A stretch of DNA of 64,000 bases from Planctomycetota bacterium. GTDB lineage: Bacteria; Planctomycetota; UBA1135; JADKAF01. Location: NCBI GenBank assembly GCA_016793245.1, contig JAEUHW010000194.1, forward strand, positions 1-64,000. Reading direction: 5' to 3'. Below the pieces are notes generated by a model that worked only from the letters and a program-made list of their open reading frames with translations, was not told the DNA's origin and did no database searches. The translations under genes were made by a program, and so were the position numbers. Positions 19,052 through 27,560 of the stretch are shown here, piece by piece. Within the stretch, counting starts at the first letter, position 1; the number at the start of each line of letters is the position of its first letter.

Positions 19052-20340
19052 GCTCCTCTCTCCAACGCTGCAAGGTCCTCCCGCGGGCACGGTACTTCGA
19101 TGTGCTCGTCGTCGGCGCAGGTCCCGCCGGTTCTCATCTCGCGTTGCGCCTCGCGCGCGCCGGATTCCACGTGGGCTTGCTCGATCGCCAGCGCTTCCCG
19201 CGTCCGAAGCCCTGCGGTGAGTTCATGAGCCCCGAGTGCTTGCCGATGCTCGAGGAGCTCGGCCTGCGCGCCGCGCTCCTCGCGCATGGTGCGCGCTGCC
19301 TGAAGGGCATGCGACTCCACGGTCACGGCTATCGGGCGGAAGGGCGCTATCGATCCTTCGGCAATGCACCCGCGCCGTTCGATCACGGCTATGCGATCCG
19401 CCGCGAGGTCTTGGACGAGCTCGCTCTCGAGGCCGCCTGTGCGTGCAGCGAAGTCGAGCACTTCGAAGCTTGCTCCGTGAGCGAGCTGCTGCGCGATGAG
19501 AGCGGCGCGGTGCGAGGCGTCCTCGCGATCGGTCCCGAACGCGAGCGGCTCGAGCTGCGCGCGGCCTGGACGATCGGCGCGGACGGTGTGCGCAGCGCGG
19601 TGGCCCGCGAGCTCGGCGTGCAGCGCACCGTTCCCGGCTTGGACAAGCTCGCGGTCGTCGCGCGCTACGACGGGGTCCCCGCCGTCGATCACGCCGAGGT
19701 GCATTTCTATCCCGATGCCTACATCGCCGCGGCGCCGGTGGATGAGCAGGTCTTCACGCTGAACCTCGTGATCGATCGCGCGCGCGTCCCCGGCGGCGGT
19801 CGCGGTGGATTGGAAGAGGAGCTCGCACGTCGCATCGCCGCTTCACCGGAGCTCGACGCGAAGCTCGGCGGGAAGCGCCCCTGCGAGCCGCTGCTGGCGT
19901 GCGGGCCGCTCGCGCGCACGACGACGCGCCAGACCTTCGACGGCGCGGCCCTCGTGGGGGACGCGTGCTCGTTCGTCGATCCGATGACCGGCGAAGGCCT
20001 CTACTTCGCGATGCGGGGGGCCGAGCTCCTCGCCGCGGCACTCGTGCCCGCGCTCCACGCACGGCGAACGGATCGCGCGGCACTCGCTCCGTATCTCCGC
20101 GGGCGGAAGCGGGAGATCGCGCCGCGGCAGCGCGTCGCGCGCTGGATGCAGCGTGGGCTCCGCCATCCCGCGCTCGTGCGCGGCTTCCTCGGCCTGCTCC
20201 AGCGGCGCCCGAGCCTCGCCGACCTCGTGGTGGCGTTGACCGGCGATTACGTTTCCCCGCGCGACCTCCTGCGCCCTTCCCTCTGGCGCGATGCGCTGCG
20301 CCGACCGGCGGCGATCGATGCGCGTCGGGCCGCGTTCTGA
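19048..20340 (+). CDS. FAD-dependent oxidoreductase, geranylgeranyl-reductase / aromatic hydroxylase type
   Basis: A 430-residue flavoprotein. The dinucleotide fold DVLVVGAGPAGSHLALRL lies at about residues 18-35 and ends in an acidic residue. The middle DG-type motif is WTIGADGVRSAVARE, and the GD motif is LVGDACSFVDPMTGEGLYFA. The CGEF segment after the first fold is typical of the geranylgeranyl-reductase-like group. In related type III PKS operons a flavoprotein (SrsC) hydroxylates the ring to a quinone; this one could hydroxylate the ring or reduce a prenyl or polyene chain. Coupled by ATGA to the exporter gene. Confidence 0.86.
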   Translation: MSSSLQRCKVLPRARYFDVLVVGAGPAGSHLALRLARAGFHVGLLDRQRFPRPKPCGEFMSPECLPMLEELGLRAALLAHGARCLKGMRLHGHGYRAEGRYRSFGNAPAPFDHGYAIRREVLDELALEAACACSEVEHFEACSVSELLRDESGAVRGVLAIGPERERLELRAAWTIGADGVRSAVARELGVQRTVPGLDKLAVVARYDGVPAVDHAEVHFYPDAYIAAAPVDEQVFTLNLVIDRARVPGGGRGGLEEELARRIAASPELDAKLGGKRPCEPLLACGPLARTTTRQTFDGAALVGDACSFVDPMTGEGLYFAMRGAELLAAALVPALHARRTDRAALAPYLRGRKREIAPRQRVARWMQRGLRHPALVRGFLGLLQRRPSLADLVVALTGDYVSPRDLLRPSLWRDALRRPAAIDARRAAF

Positions 20341-20394
20341 CATGCTCTCGCGCGCCTGCTGGTTCTCTCTCGTCTCCCTGCGGAGACCGCGCGC

Positions 20395-21924
20395 GTGAAC
20401 TTCCACGGGGCTCCCGCCTTCACGATCGGGCGCAAGCTCGGGCTCGTGTTCCTCTTGCTCGTGGCCCTGCTCGGCCTCGTGTGCCTCGTCGTGATCGTGC
20501 AGCTGCGCGCCATGCAGCACGATGCGGAGCGCGTCTTCGAGGAGTCCGAGGAAGAGGGCTATTCGCAGCGTCTGCTCTCGGAGCTCGAGACGCTCGAGGT
20601 CGAGCTCGACGATCTACGCGAGCCGCACGAGGCCGCGGCAGTTGCCGCGCAGGTGGAGCGCGTGCGCGCGCGCGTGGCCTCGATGCTCGCGACCGCGCGG
20701 CGCTTCGAGGAGGGGCCCGTGGATCGCGCCGATCCCTCGCGCGACGAGCATCAGCAGGAGGAGCTGCGCATCGTCTACGCGCTGCGCGACGAGCTGTTGC
20801 GCGTGCAGCTCGAGGTGATGCAGGAGCCGCACGCGGAGCTCCTGCGGCACGTCGAGCGCGCGCGACGCTACGCGCGCGTGCTTTACGAGGAGATGCGCGA
20901 AGAGGCTGCGGAAGCAGACGGCGATCTCCTCGAGCGCCGGCGCACGGCGACCTGGATCATGATCGGCACGCTGATCGCGATCACCGCAGCGCTCGTGTTC
21001 GTGCTCTGGCTCGTGCGCTTCGTGATCGTCGCACCGCTGCGCACGCTGCAGCGCCGCGCCGAAGCCCTGGGCCGCGGCGAAGTGCTGCCGCCCGGTCGTA
21101 TCCACAATCGCGACGAGATCGGCGCGCTCGCGCGCACCTTCGCCGAGATGGCCGAGCGCGTCTCCGCGACCCGCGAAGACCTGGAGGAGCGTGTCGCGAC
21201 GCGCACGCGGGAACTCCTGCGCGCCGCGCGCTACGCCGACGTCGGCGTGCTCGCGGCCGGCGTCGCGCACGAAGTGAACAACCCATTGGCCTCGATCGCC
21301 TCGTGCGCCGAAGGGCTGCAGCGGCGCTTGAAGCGCGGCGCGGTTCCTCCGGAGGAAGAGGCCGAATACTTGGATACCATCGCTTCGCAGGCCTATCGCG
21401 CGCGCGAGGTCACGGCGCGGCTCCTCGCGCTCTCGCGCCAGGATGCGCAGGTCTTCCGCCTCATCGGGCTCGCAGAGATCTGCGATCAGGCCGCCAAATG
21501 GACGCGGCATCAGCTCCAGCAGAGCGGAGTGCACCTGCATCTCGACCTCGAGCCCGATCTGCCGCCCGTGCTCGGCGACGGGCTCGAGCTCGTGCAGATG
21601 CTGGTGAATCTGATTTTGAACGCCCGCGACGCCAGTCCGGCCGGCGGGACGGTGCGGATGATCGTGCGCGCGGAAGGGCCGCATGCGCTGCTCGCCGTCG
21701 AAGACGAGGGCAGCGGAGTTCCGAGCGGGAGCGAAGAGCGAGTCTTCGAGCCGTTCTTCACCACGAAGCGCCCCGGGGAGGGGACCGGTCTCGGCCTCGC
21801 GCTGGTGAAGGCGATCGCCAAAGGGCATGGTGGCGTCGTGCGGGTCGAGCGCGCGTCCACCGGAGGCGCGCGTTTCGTCGTCGAGCTGCCGTTCGCGGCG
21901 GGGAACCAAGCGGAGCAGGAATGA
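20395..21924 (+). CDS. Sensor histidine kinase (NtrB/AtoS-like)
   Basis: A 509-residue membrane kinase starting with GTG. TM1 (about 18-40) and TM2 (about 185-210) flank an Asp/Glu-rich helical sensor domain of about 145 residues. Then come HAMP (about 210-265), HisKA with the phospho-acceptor His292 in AAGVAHEVNNPLASI, and HATPase_c (N box MLVNLILNARDAS; G boxes EDEGSGVP and GEGTGLGLALVKAI). The ligand is unknown; the sensor domain resembles four-helix periplasmic sensors. The gene overlaps the response regulator gene by 4 bp and lies 54 bp after the oxidoreductase gene, so it probably belongs to the same transcription unit. Confidence 0.92.
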   Translation: MNFHGAPAFTIGRKLGLVFLLLVALLGLVCLVVIVQLRAMQHDAERVFEESEEEGYSQRLLSELETLEVELDDLREPHEAAAVAAQVERVRARVASMLATARRFEEGPVDRADPSRDEHQQEELRIVYALRDELLRVQLEVMQEPHAELLRHVERARRYARVLYEEMREEAAEADGDLLERRRTATWIMIGTLIAITAALVFVLWLVRFVIVAPLRTLQRRAEALGRGEVLPPGRIHNRDEIGALARTFAEMAERVSATREDLEERVATRTRELLRAARYADVGVLAAGVAHEVNNPLASIASCAEGLQRRLKRGAVPPEEEAEYLDTIASQAYRAREVTARLLALSRQDAQVFRLIGLAEICDQAAKWTRHQLQQSGVHLHLDLEPDLPPVLGDGLELVQMLVNLILNARDASPAGGTVRMIVRAEGPHALLAVEDEGSGVPSGSEERVFEPFFTTKRPGEGTGLGLALVKAIAKGHGGVVRVERASTGGARFVVELPFAAGNQAEQE

Positions 21925-23273
21925 GCGCGCGCGAGATCGTGTTGGTCGATGACGACTCCACTCTGCGCAAGGTGTTGGAGCGCGAGCTGCGCGGCTTCGG
22001 CTACGAGGTCGCGGCCTTCGGCGAGGGCCGCGGCGTCGTCGAGCGCATCCATGCGCAGCCGCCGGACGTCGCGCTGCTCGACTTGAAGCTCCCCGACATC
22101 GACGGGCTCGAGCTGCTGCGACGGATCCGCGAGGTCGAGCCGGAACTGCCGTGCGTGATGCTGACGGGGCACGGCGCCGTGCCCGAGGCGGTCGAGGCGA
22201 TGCGCCGCGGGGCCTACGACTTCCTCACCAAGCCCGTCTCGCTGGACGTGCTCGAGAACGTGTTGGCCCGCGCTTGCGAGCGCCGCGATCTCCGCGCCGA
22301 GAACGCGCGCCTCCGCCGCCTCGTCGATGGCAGCGCCTGCGCGAGCGAGATCACCGGCGATGACGCGCGCACCGCCGAGCTTCGCGCTCTGGTGCAGCGC
22401 GTCGCGCGCAGCGAGGCCAGCGTCCTCATCCTCGGCGAGAACGGGACCGGGAAGGAGCTCGTCGCCCGCGCGCTGCACGACGGCTCCGCGCGCGCGGAGC
22501 GGCCCTTCGTCGTCGTGAACTGCGGCGCGATTCCGGACGCGCTGATCGAGAGCGAGCTCTTCGGGCATGAGAAGGGCTCGTTCACGGGCGCCGATCGCAA
22601 GCGCGTCGGGCTCTTCGAGGCCGCGCATCGCGGGACGCTGTTTCTCGACGAGATCGGCGAGCTGCCGCTCTCTGTCCAGCCCGTGCTCCTCCGCGCTCTG
22701 CAGTCGAAGGAGATCCGCGCCGTCGGCGACGATCGCGTGCGTCGCGTCGATGTGCGCGTGCTCGCGGCGACGAACCGCGACCTGCTCGCCGAGGTGGAAG
22801 CGGGGCGCTTCCGCGAGGACCTCTATTACCGCCTCTCCACGATCGTGATCGATGTTCCGCCGCTGCGCGCGCGCGGCCGCGACATCGCGCAGCTCGCGCG
22901 GGCCTTCCTCGCGCGCGAGGCGGCGCAGCAGGGCCTCGAGCTCGAGCTCGAGCCCGCCGCGCTGGAGGCGCTCGCGGCCTATCCGTGGCCAGGCAACGTG
23001 CGCGAGCTGCAGAACGCGATGGCTCGTCTCGCGACCCTGGCGAGCTCCGCGCGCATCGGTCTCGCCGATGTCGAGCGCCACGTCACCGCGCGCCGACGTC
23101 TGCCGAGCGGCGACGCCCTGCCGACGCTCGAGATCGAAGCTCTGGAGCGCTTGGCGATCGAAGCCGCGATGAAGAAGCACGCGGGCAACAAGCGCGCCGC
23201 CGCGGCGGAGCTCGGTGTCGCGTTGAAGACGCTCTACAACAAGCTCGAACGCTACGCGAGCGAAGGTCGCTGA
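21921..23273 (+). CDS. Sigma54-dependent response regulator (NtrC family)
   Basis: A 450-residue regulator. The receiver domain (1-120) has the acidic pair Asp10/Asp11, phospho-acceptor Asp54 (LLDLKLPDIDG), Thr83 and Lys104. The AAA+ domain (about 140-370) has Walker A GENGTGKE, the sigma54-contacting loop KGSFTGAD (the common GSFTGA variant of GAFTGA), Walker B GTLFLDEIGEL and an arginine region. A Fis-type helix-turn-helix closes it (NKRAAAAELGVALKTLYNKL). It would activate the two sigma54-like promoters at 16881 and 17049 when phosphorylated by the adjacent kinase (inference). Its 3' end overlaps the convergent SDR gene by 22 bp. Confidence 0.94.
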   Translation: MSAREIVLVDDDSTLRKVLERELRGFGYEVAAFGEGRGVVERIHAQPPDVALLDLKLPDIDGLELLRRIREVEPELPCVMLTGHGAVPEAVEAMRRGAYDFLTKPVSLDVLENVLARACERRDLRAENARLRRLVDGSACASEITGDDARTAELRALVQRVARSEASVLILGENGTGKELVARALHDGSARAERPFVVVNCGAIPDALIESELFGHEKGSFTGADRKRVGLFEAAHRGTLFLDEIGELPLSVQPVLLRALQSKEIRAVGDDRVRRVDVRVLAATNRDLLAEVEAGRFREDLYYRLSTIVIDVPPLRARGRDIAQLARAFLAREAAQQGLELELEPAALEALAAYPWPGNVRELQNAMARLATLASSARIGLADVERHVTARRRLPSGDALPTLEIEALERLAIEAAMKKHAGNKRAAAAELGVALKTLYNKLERYASEGR

Positions 23274-24727
23274 CCTTCCGCCGCGGCGCGCTCCGCGCGT
23301 CGCGCGATCGCGCGCAGCATCCCGGCGAAGATGAGCAAGTGCATGGGCAGCAGCGCATACCAGTAGAGCCGTCCGCCGAGGCCCACCGGATCGAAGAGCG
23401 CGGTCTGGCGCACGCGCGAGCCGTTCGCCGTCGGCTCGACCTCGAAGACGAGCCACGCGCGTCCGGGAAGTTTCATCTCCGCGGCGAGACGCAAGGTGCG
23501 CGGTGGCTCGAACGCGTCGACGCGCCAGAAGTCGAGCGCGTCGCCGGGGCCGAGGTCGCGCGGATGGCGCCGGCCGCGGCGCATGCCGACGCCGCCGACG
23601 AGCAGGTCGAGGAACCCGCGCAGGCGCCAGAGGGTATTCGCGAAGTACCAGCCTTCCGCGCCGCCGATGCAGCGGATGGGTTCGAACGCGAGCTCGACGG
23701 GGGCGGCTACTTCGCGCACGCGCGAGTCGACGCAGCGCCGCGCGTAGCGCACGGGGCCTTCGCGCCGCGGCTCGGTGCCCGAGGACAGCGCATCGCTCCA
23801 GCGAGTGGCGGCGATCTCCGAGTCCTCGTTCCGCAGCGCCCGCGCGATCGCCTCGCGGACGCCGCGCGGTCGAACGGCGAAGGCCACTCTCGCGCTCTCG
23901 TCCTGCACCGTCGTCTCGTGGCGCACCGAATCGATGAGCTTCCGTCCGACGCGCGCGTAGAGCGGCGTCACGAGGCCGAGCCAGAGGCTCGAGATCCACG
24001 GGCTGAGGAAGGGCACGGGCAGGATCCAGCGGCGCAGCCCGCGCTGGCGCGCGTACTCGAGCATGAGCCCGAGGTAGGAGACGCGCTCCGCGCCGCCGAT
24101 CTCGTAGCACACCGAGCCCGCGATCGGCAGCGTGCGCGCGGCGAGCAGATACGCGAGGAGATCCTCGATCGCGATCGGCTGCGCGAGCGTGCGCGTCCAG
24201 CGCGGCGTGACCATGAGCGGCAGCTTCTCGACCAGGCTGCGCACGAGCTCGAAGCTCGCGCTGCCCGAGCCGATCACGATCGAGCTGCGCAGCTCGATCG
24301 TCGGGACACCGCTCTCGCGCAGGATGCGTCCGGTCTCGAGGCGCGAGCGCAGATGCGGCGAGATCGCGCGTGCATGGCGCGGCGCGAGCCCGCCGAGGTA
24401 GACGATGCGCTGCACGCCGGCGGCGCGGGCCGCGCGCGCGAAGTTCTCGGCGGCGCGGCGCTCGCGCTCCTGGAACGAACCCGCGTCGCCCATCGAGTGC
24501 ACGAGGTAGTAGGCGACCTCGATGCCCTGCAGCGCCGGAGCGAGCGAAGCCTCGTCGTGAAGGTCTCCGAGCGCGACCTCGGTCGTCGGGGCGGTGCGGC
24601 GCGCCAGCGCTTCGGGCCGCCGGGCGAGGCAGCGCACGGGCAGCCCTTCGGCCTCCAAGGCGCGCAGGAGGCGCCCGCCGACGTAGCCGGTGGCTCCGGT
24701 GAGGAGGATGCTAGGGGAAGCGCTCAT
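23252..24727 (-). CDS. SDR/NAD(P)-binding protein with DUF2867 C-terminus
   Basis: A 491-residue protein. The N-terminal Rossmann domain starts ILLTGATGYVGGRLLRALE (TGxxGxxG). The catalytic Tyr region of classical SDRs is replaced by atypical motifs (VAYYLVHSMGDAG; QRIVYLGGLAP), as in YbjT/NmrA-like proteins. The C-terminal about 150 residues (LDFWRVDAFEPPRTLRL; GRAWLVFEV; YWYALLPMHLLIFAGM) match DUF2867. This two-part protein of 480-500 residues is common, but its substrate is not known. It converges with the response regulator gene; a role with the lipid locus is possible but not shown. Confidence 0.85.
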   Translation of the reverse strand: MSASPSILLTGATGYVGGRLLRALEAEGLPVRCLARRPEALARRTAPTTEVALGDLHDEASLAPALQGIEVAYYLVHSMGDAGSFQERERRAAENFARAARAAGVQRIVYLGGLAPRHARAISPHLRSRLETGRILRESGVPTIELRSSIVIGSGSASFELVRSLVEKLPLMVTPRWTRTLAQPIAIEDLLAYLLAARTLPIAGSVCYEIGGAERVSYLGLMLEYARQRGLRRWILPVPFLSPWISSLWLGLVTPLYARVGRKLIDSVRHETTVQDESARVAFAVRPRGVREAIARALRNEDSEIAATRWSDALSSGTEPRREGPVRYARRCVDSRVREVAAPVELAFEPIRCIGGAEGWYFANTLWRLRGFLDLLVGGVGMRRGRRHPRDLGPGDALDFWRVDAFEPPRTLRLAAEMKLPGRAWLVFEVEPTANGSRVRQTALFDPVGLGGRLYWYALLPMHLLIFAGMLRAIARRAERAAAEGQRPSLA

Positions 24728-25158
24728 GTCGGTCGCCCTTCGCCGCTCGGTCCTCGGTGGACGCAGCGAGGTGGAGCCTCAGGACGCGGCGCCAGCCAAC
24801 ATAGTAGCGGAGCTGGGGCGAAGCCCCGCTAGAGTCCTGGGGGAGCGAAGGTCCTTGTTCTCGAGTCGAGTTCCGAATCCAAGGACTGCTCGATCTCGGT
24901 CCGCAGCAGAGCGGCTAGGCGCGCTCGTGAAAGCAAGGTGCGAGGAGCGAGAGGCGAGCGAACGCAAGACCGCGCAGGCGCTACGCCCGGCCCTGCGGCG
25001 AAGCAATCGCCGCGCCCGACGCGCGCGAGCCGCGTCGATGGTGTTCGAGAGTCGACGCGCGAACGACGCGAGCGAGAAGCACGGAACGTGGCGCGTCGTA
25101 CACGTCGCTTGCTGCGCCTCCGGGCGCGGCTTCGCTTCGTCGATAGACACGGCGCGCC

Positions 25159-25193
25159 GTTCCGGAGCCCGCTGGAGGCGGGGGCTCCGGAAC
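25159..25193. repeat. REP-like palindrome, left of RAYT copy A
   Basis: A 35-bp hairpin with 12-bp arms GTTCCGGAGCCC and GGGCTCCGGAAC around an 11-nt centre. The same sequence occurs at 61575-61609 and, reversed, at 62650-62684; a degraded reversed copy is at 26232-26266. Confidence 0.85.
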
Positions 25194-25283
25194 TCATGCT
25201 CATGGTGGCGATCGGACGTCGACGCGAGAACGACGTCGATGGACACGGGGTTCCACGCCCGCGCGGCGGCAGGGCGGAGTGCG

Positions 25284-26024
25284 TCAGCGCGAGTTTGCTC
25301 GGCTTCTTGATTCGGCGAGGTTCCCGCGCGGTCGGCCGGCGTGCTTGTGGGGCTTCGGCAGCTCGTGAAGGTCGATCAGACCGTGGCGGCGCCAGCCGGT
25401 GGTGAGCAGCCAGGTCGAAGCGGGTGCAACGCTGGCCACCAGAGGCGCTGCTGGGATCGATGGGATCGAGGGGCGTTCCATCCAGCCATCGAACACGGGC
25501 GCGCTCGAGCAGAGGTCGATCGATGCTTGCGGCACAACGCCGTGCTTCTTGCCGTTCTGCAGCACGTAGCGCAGCGCATTGCGAGCCTGCGTCGGCGTCG
25601 AGATCACTTCGTCGTGATAGCGATCGGGGAACACCTTCCCTTTCCGGCTCCGGAGCTTGTTGAGTGCGCGCGCGAGCGGACTCAGGAGTGCGTTCATGCC
25701 GCGGGCGACGCACTCACGATCGTCGGCCTCGACGAGGAGGTGCAAATGGTCCCTCTGAATCGAATACTGAACGATCCGCATTCCGTGGCGATCGCTGCTC
25801 GCGCTGAGCGCGGCGAGCACGAGCTTCAGTGCTCCTCCGCGGCGCAGCGAGGGCAGACCGTCGGCGAGACTGACGGTGACGTGCAGCGGCTCGTTGCGCT
25901 TCTTCTTCGCGCGCTGACGGTGCGGCATGCCGGGCTCGTCGTTCTTCGGCTTCCGCCCCGCGCCCTTCCGCTTGCCGCCGTGCTGACGAAACTCGAACTC
26001 GAGCTGATGAAGCTTGCGGCGCAT
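25284..26024 (-). CDS. REP-associated tyrosine transposase (Y1/HUH), copy A
   Basis: A 246-residue IS200-like single-strand transposase. The HUH motif is DHLHLLVEADD (about residues 91-101). The nucleophile is the Tyr in FPDRYHDEVIST, with QARNALRYVLQNGKKHG after it, all typical of RAYT proteins. A basic N-terminal tail (GGKRKGAGRKPK) could bind DNA. The start at 26024 is chosen because it follows AGAGGA-like purines at 7 nt and is the point from which both copies align without gaps. By eye it differs from copy B at about 33 of 246 positions (roughly 87% identity), and both are intact. Such proteins mobilise short palindromic repeats like those flanking the gene. Confidence 0.9.
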   Translation of the reverse strand: MRRKLHQLEFEFRQHGGKRKGAGRKPKNDEPGMPHRQRAKKKRNEPLHVTVSLADGLPSLRRGGALKLVLAALSASSDRHGMRIVQYSIQRDHLHLLVEADDRECVARGMNALLSPLARALNKLRSRKGKVFPDRYHDEVISTPTQARNALRYVLQNGKKHGVVPQASIDLCSSAPVFDGWMERPSIPSIPAAPLVASVAPASTWLLTTGWRRHGLIDLHELPKPHKHAGRPRGNLAESRSRANSR

Positions 26025-26231
26025 CTGGCTTCCTCTGCCTCCTTGCGCGTCGCCTTCCCCGACTTCGTTCCAGCATGTAGAACGCACATGAGGCGCAGTT
26101 GGTTTCCTAGAAAGTCGGAATCTTGATAGCGCGACGTTGTTCGCTGCCGATCCCGCTGCACCGCGCGGGCGACGAACCGTTGTCTCTCGACGTGGTTCAA
26201 GCGTCGACGATCGCTCTCTCCCGTAGCATGA

Positions 26232-26266
26232 GTTTCGGAGCCCCCGCCTCCCGCGGGCTCCGATAC
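26232..26266. repeat. Degraded REP-like palindrome, right of RAYT copy A
   Basis: Reverse-oriented relative of the 25159 palindrome with several substitutions (GTTTCGG and CCGATAC ends), so the hairpin is weaker. Confidence 0.7.
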
Positions 26267-26557
26267 GGCGCACGATGTCTTTCGACGTAGCGCAGCCGTA
26301 TCCGGAGGCGATGCAAGCGCCGTGACCGCCGCGCTCGCTCGCGAGTCGCACTCGGCGTCGTACGCGCTTGGACGCGCGATGTCCTTCGAGGTCGTTCGCG
26401 CGCGGCGGGCGCGGCGCTTGCTTCGCCGGAGGGCTGGCGGAGCGGTCGTCGCGCGACTCGCGTTCGTAGGTTCGCGCGCGCTTTGGGTTTGAGGACCGAT
26501 CTCGCGTCGACGACTTCGGCCTCCGCGGCCTCAGCCGTTGAGTCAGCCAAAATGCTA

Positions 26558-26718
26558 GTGGTCTGATTCACACATAGGGGCAGTATCTCGCGCCTCTCGC
26601 CCTTCCTGGCGGCGTTGCGGCTCCTCGGTGCATTCCGAATACACCTTCGGTCGCCGCGCCCTGCCAGGAAGGCCGATCTCTCGCGATCTACCTGCCCCTC
26701 CTGTGTGAATCAGACCAC
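26558..26718. mobile_element. 161-bp foldback (MITE-like) element
   Basis: Perfect 17-bp terminal inverted repeats, GTGGTCTGATTCACACA at 26558-26574 and its complement at 26702-26718; the match continues imperfectly one step outward. Inner segments also pair: AGGGGCAG with CTGCCCCT, and CCTTCCTGGC with GCCAGGAAGG. A central hairpin surrounds GGTGCATTCCGAATACACC. No ORF of its own. It overlaps the end of the biliverdin-reductase-like gene. Confidence 0.8.
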
Positions 26719-27560
26719 GAGAAGGCCTCGATCTCCGCCGCGAGCCGCGCGCAGCGCAGGTTCCTCTCGACGTCGTGAGCGGCGGGGGCTCCGCGCGCGA
26801 TCCCCTGCGCGAAGAGCGCGAGATCCCGCGCGAAGAGGTCGCCGTACGCGCCGCTCGGCGGGGGCTCGAGCGCGCCCGCGGTGGTCTCGACGCGGAGCTC
26901 GGTCGCGTGCGCGAGGCCCCGCCGGCGTTCGTGCGTCCAGAGCAGCTCCTCGCCGCGCGCACCGCGCAGCTCGACGCGCAGCGCGATGCCGCCCTCCTCG
27001 GCGCGATACTCCGCCGAGATCAGTTGGAGGGGACCGAAGAGATCGTCGAGCACGTGCAGGCGCGCGATGGCGGCGAAGCTCGCGAAGCCGGCTCGTCCTG
27101 GATCGCCGATCCAACCCTCGATGCCGCCGCGGCTCGCGATCGTCGCGCGCACGATGGGCGCCGCGCGAAGCGCGAGCCGTTCGCGCCACGCGCGATGGCT
27201 CGCGGTGAGGAGCTCGATGTGCTCTTCGTGCAGCACGCGTCCGCGCGCGGTGGCGAGCGCGTAGAGCTCCGCGTAGTCGGCGCAGCGCAGCGCGAGCGGG
27301 TACTCGACCAAGACGTGCTTCCGCGCCTCGAGCGCGCGCGCCGCGAGCTCGGCGTGCGTCGCGTTCTCGGTGCAGATCGCGACTGCGGCGATCTCGGGAT
27401 CGGCAAGCACCTGCTCGAAGCTCGCGGTCGCCGCCTCGGCGCGCCGTGATACGATCGCGCGCAGCTCGAACGAGCTCGAGGCGCGTGATGCGCGGACGCG
27501 CGCGGCACCGGCTCGCCCGAGACCGACCACCGCGATGCCAAGCGAGGCTGCGAACTCCAT
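26688..27560 (-). CDS. Biliverdin-reductase-like Gfo/Idh/MocA oxidoreductase
   Basis: A 290-residue NAD(P)-binding protein. The Rossmann motif is IAVVGLGRAGAARVRAS (about 9-25). CTENATHAELAARALEARK and then HVLVEYPLALRC and GRVLHEEHIELL (about 108-118) match biliverdin reductase A much better than sugar dehydrogenases (HVLVEYP and LHEEHVELL are hallmarks there). The C-terminal beta-sheet domain is also of that type (ARLHVLDDLFGPLQLISAEY). It may reduce biliverdin or another linear tetrapyrrole; no heme oxygenase gene is in the window. The last nine codons and the TAG come from the inserted foldback element. Its ATG overlaps the divergent ATG of the next gene. Confidence 0.8.
   Translation of the reverse strand: MEFAASLGIAVVGLGRAGAARVRASRASSSFELRAIVSRRAEAATASFEQVLADPEIAAVAICTENATHAELAARALEARKHVLVEYPLALRCADYAELYALATARGRVLHEEHIELLTASHRAWRERLALRAAPIVRATIASRGGIEGWIGDPGRAGFASFAAIARLHVLDDLFGPLQLISAEYRAEEGGIALRVELRGARGEELLWTHERRRGLAHATELRVETTAGALEPPPSGAYGDLFARDLALFAQGIARGAPAAHDVERNLRCARLAAEIEAFSWSDSHRRGR

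Larger units (their letters stand above)
24820..26512 (-). mobile_element. RAYT-type transposon, copy A (minus orientation, about 1.7 kb)
   Basis: Boundaries are estimated from where similarity to copy B (61330-63022, opposite orientation) fades on each side. One transposase gene sits between two long imperfect inverted flanks, roughly 25098-25255 and 26174-26330. Each flank carries a 35-bp palindrome, GTTCCGGAGCCC..GGGCTCCGGAAC, at 25159-25193 and (slightly degraded) 26232-26266. An outer inverted module carrying CGGCGAAGCAA or its complement sits near 24996 and 26419. A hairpin GGGGCGAAGCCCC lies at the left end (24815-24827). The intergenic stretches 24728-25283 and 26025-26557 contain only this element and short flanks. 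Confidence 0.75.
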
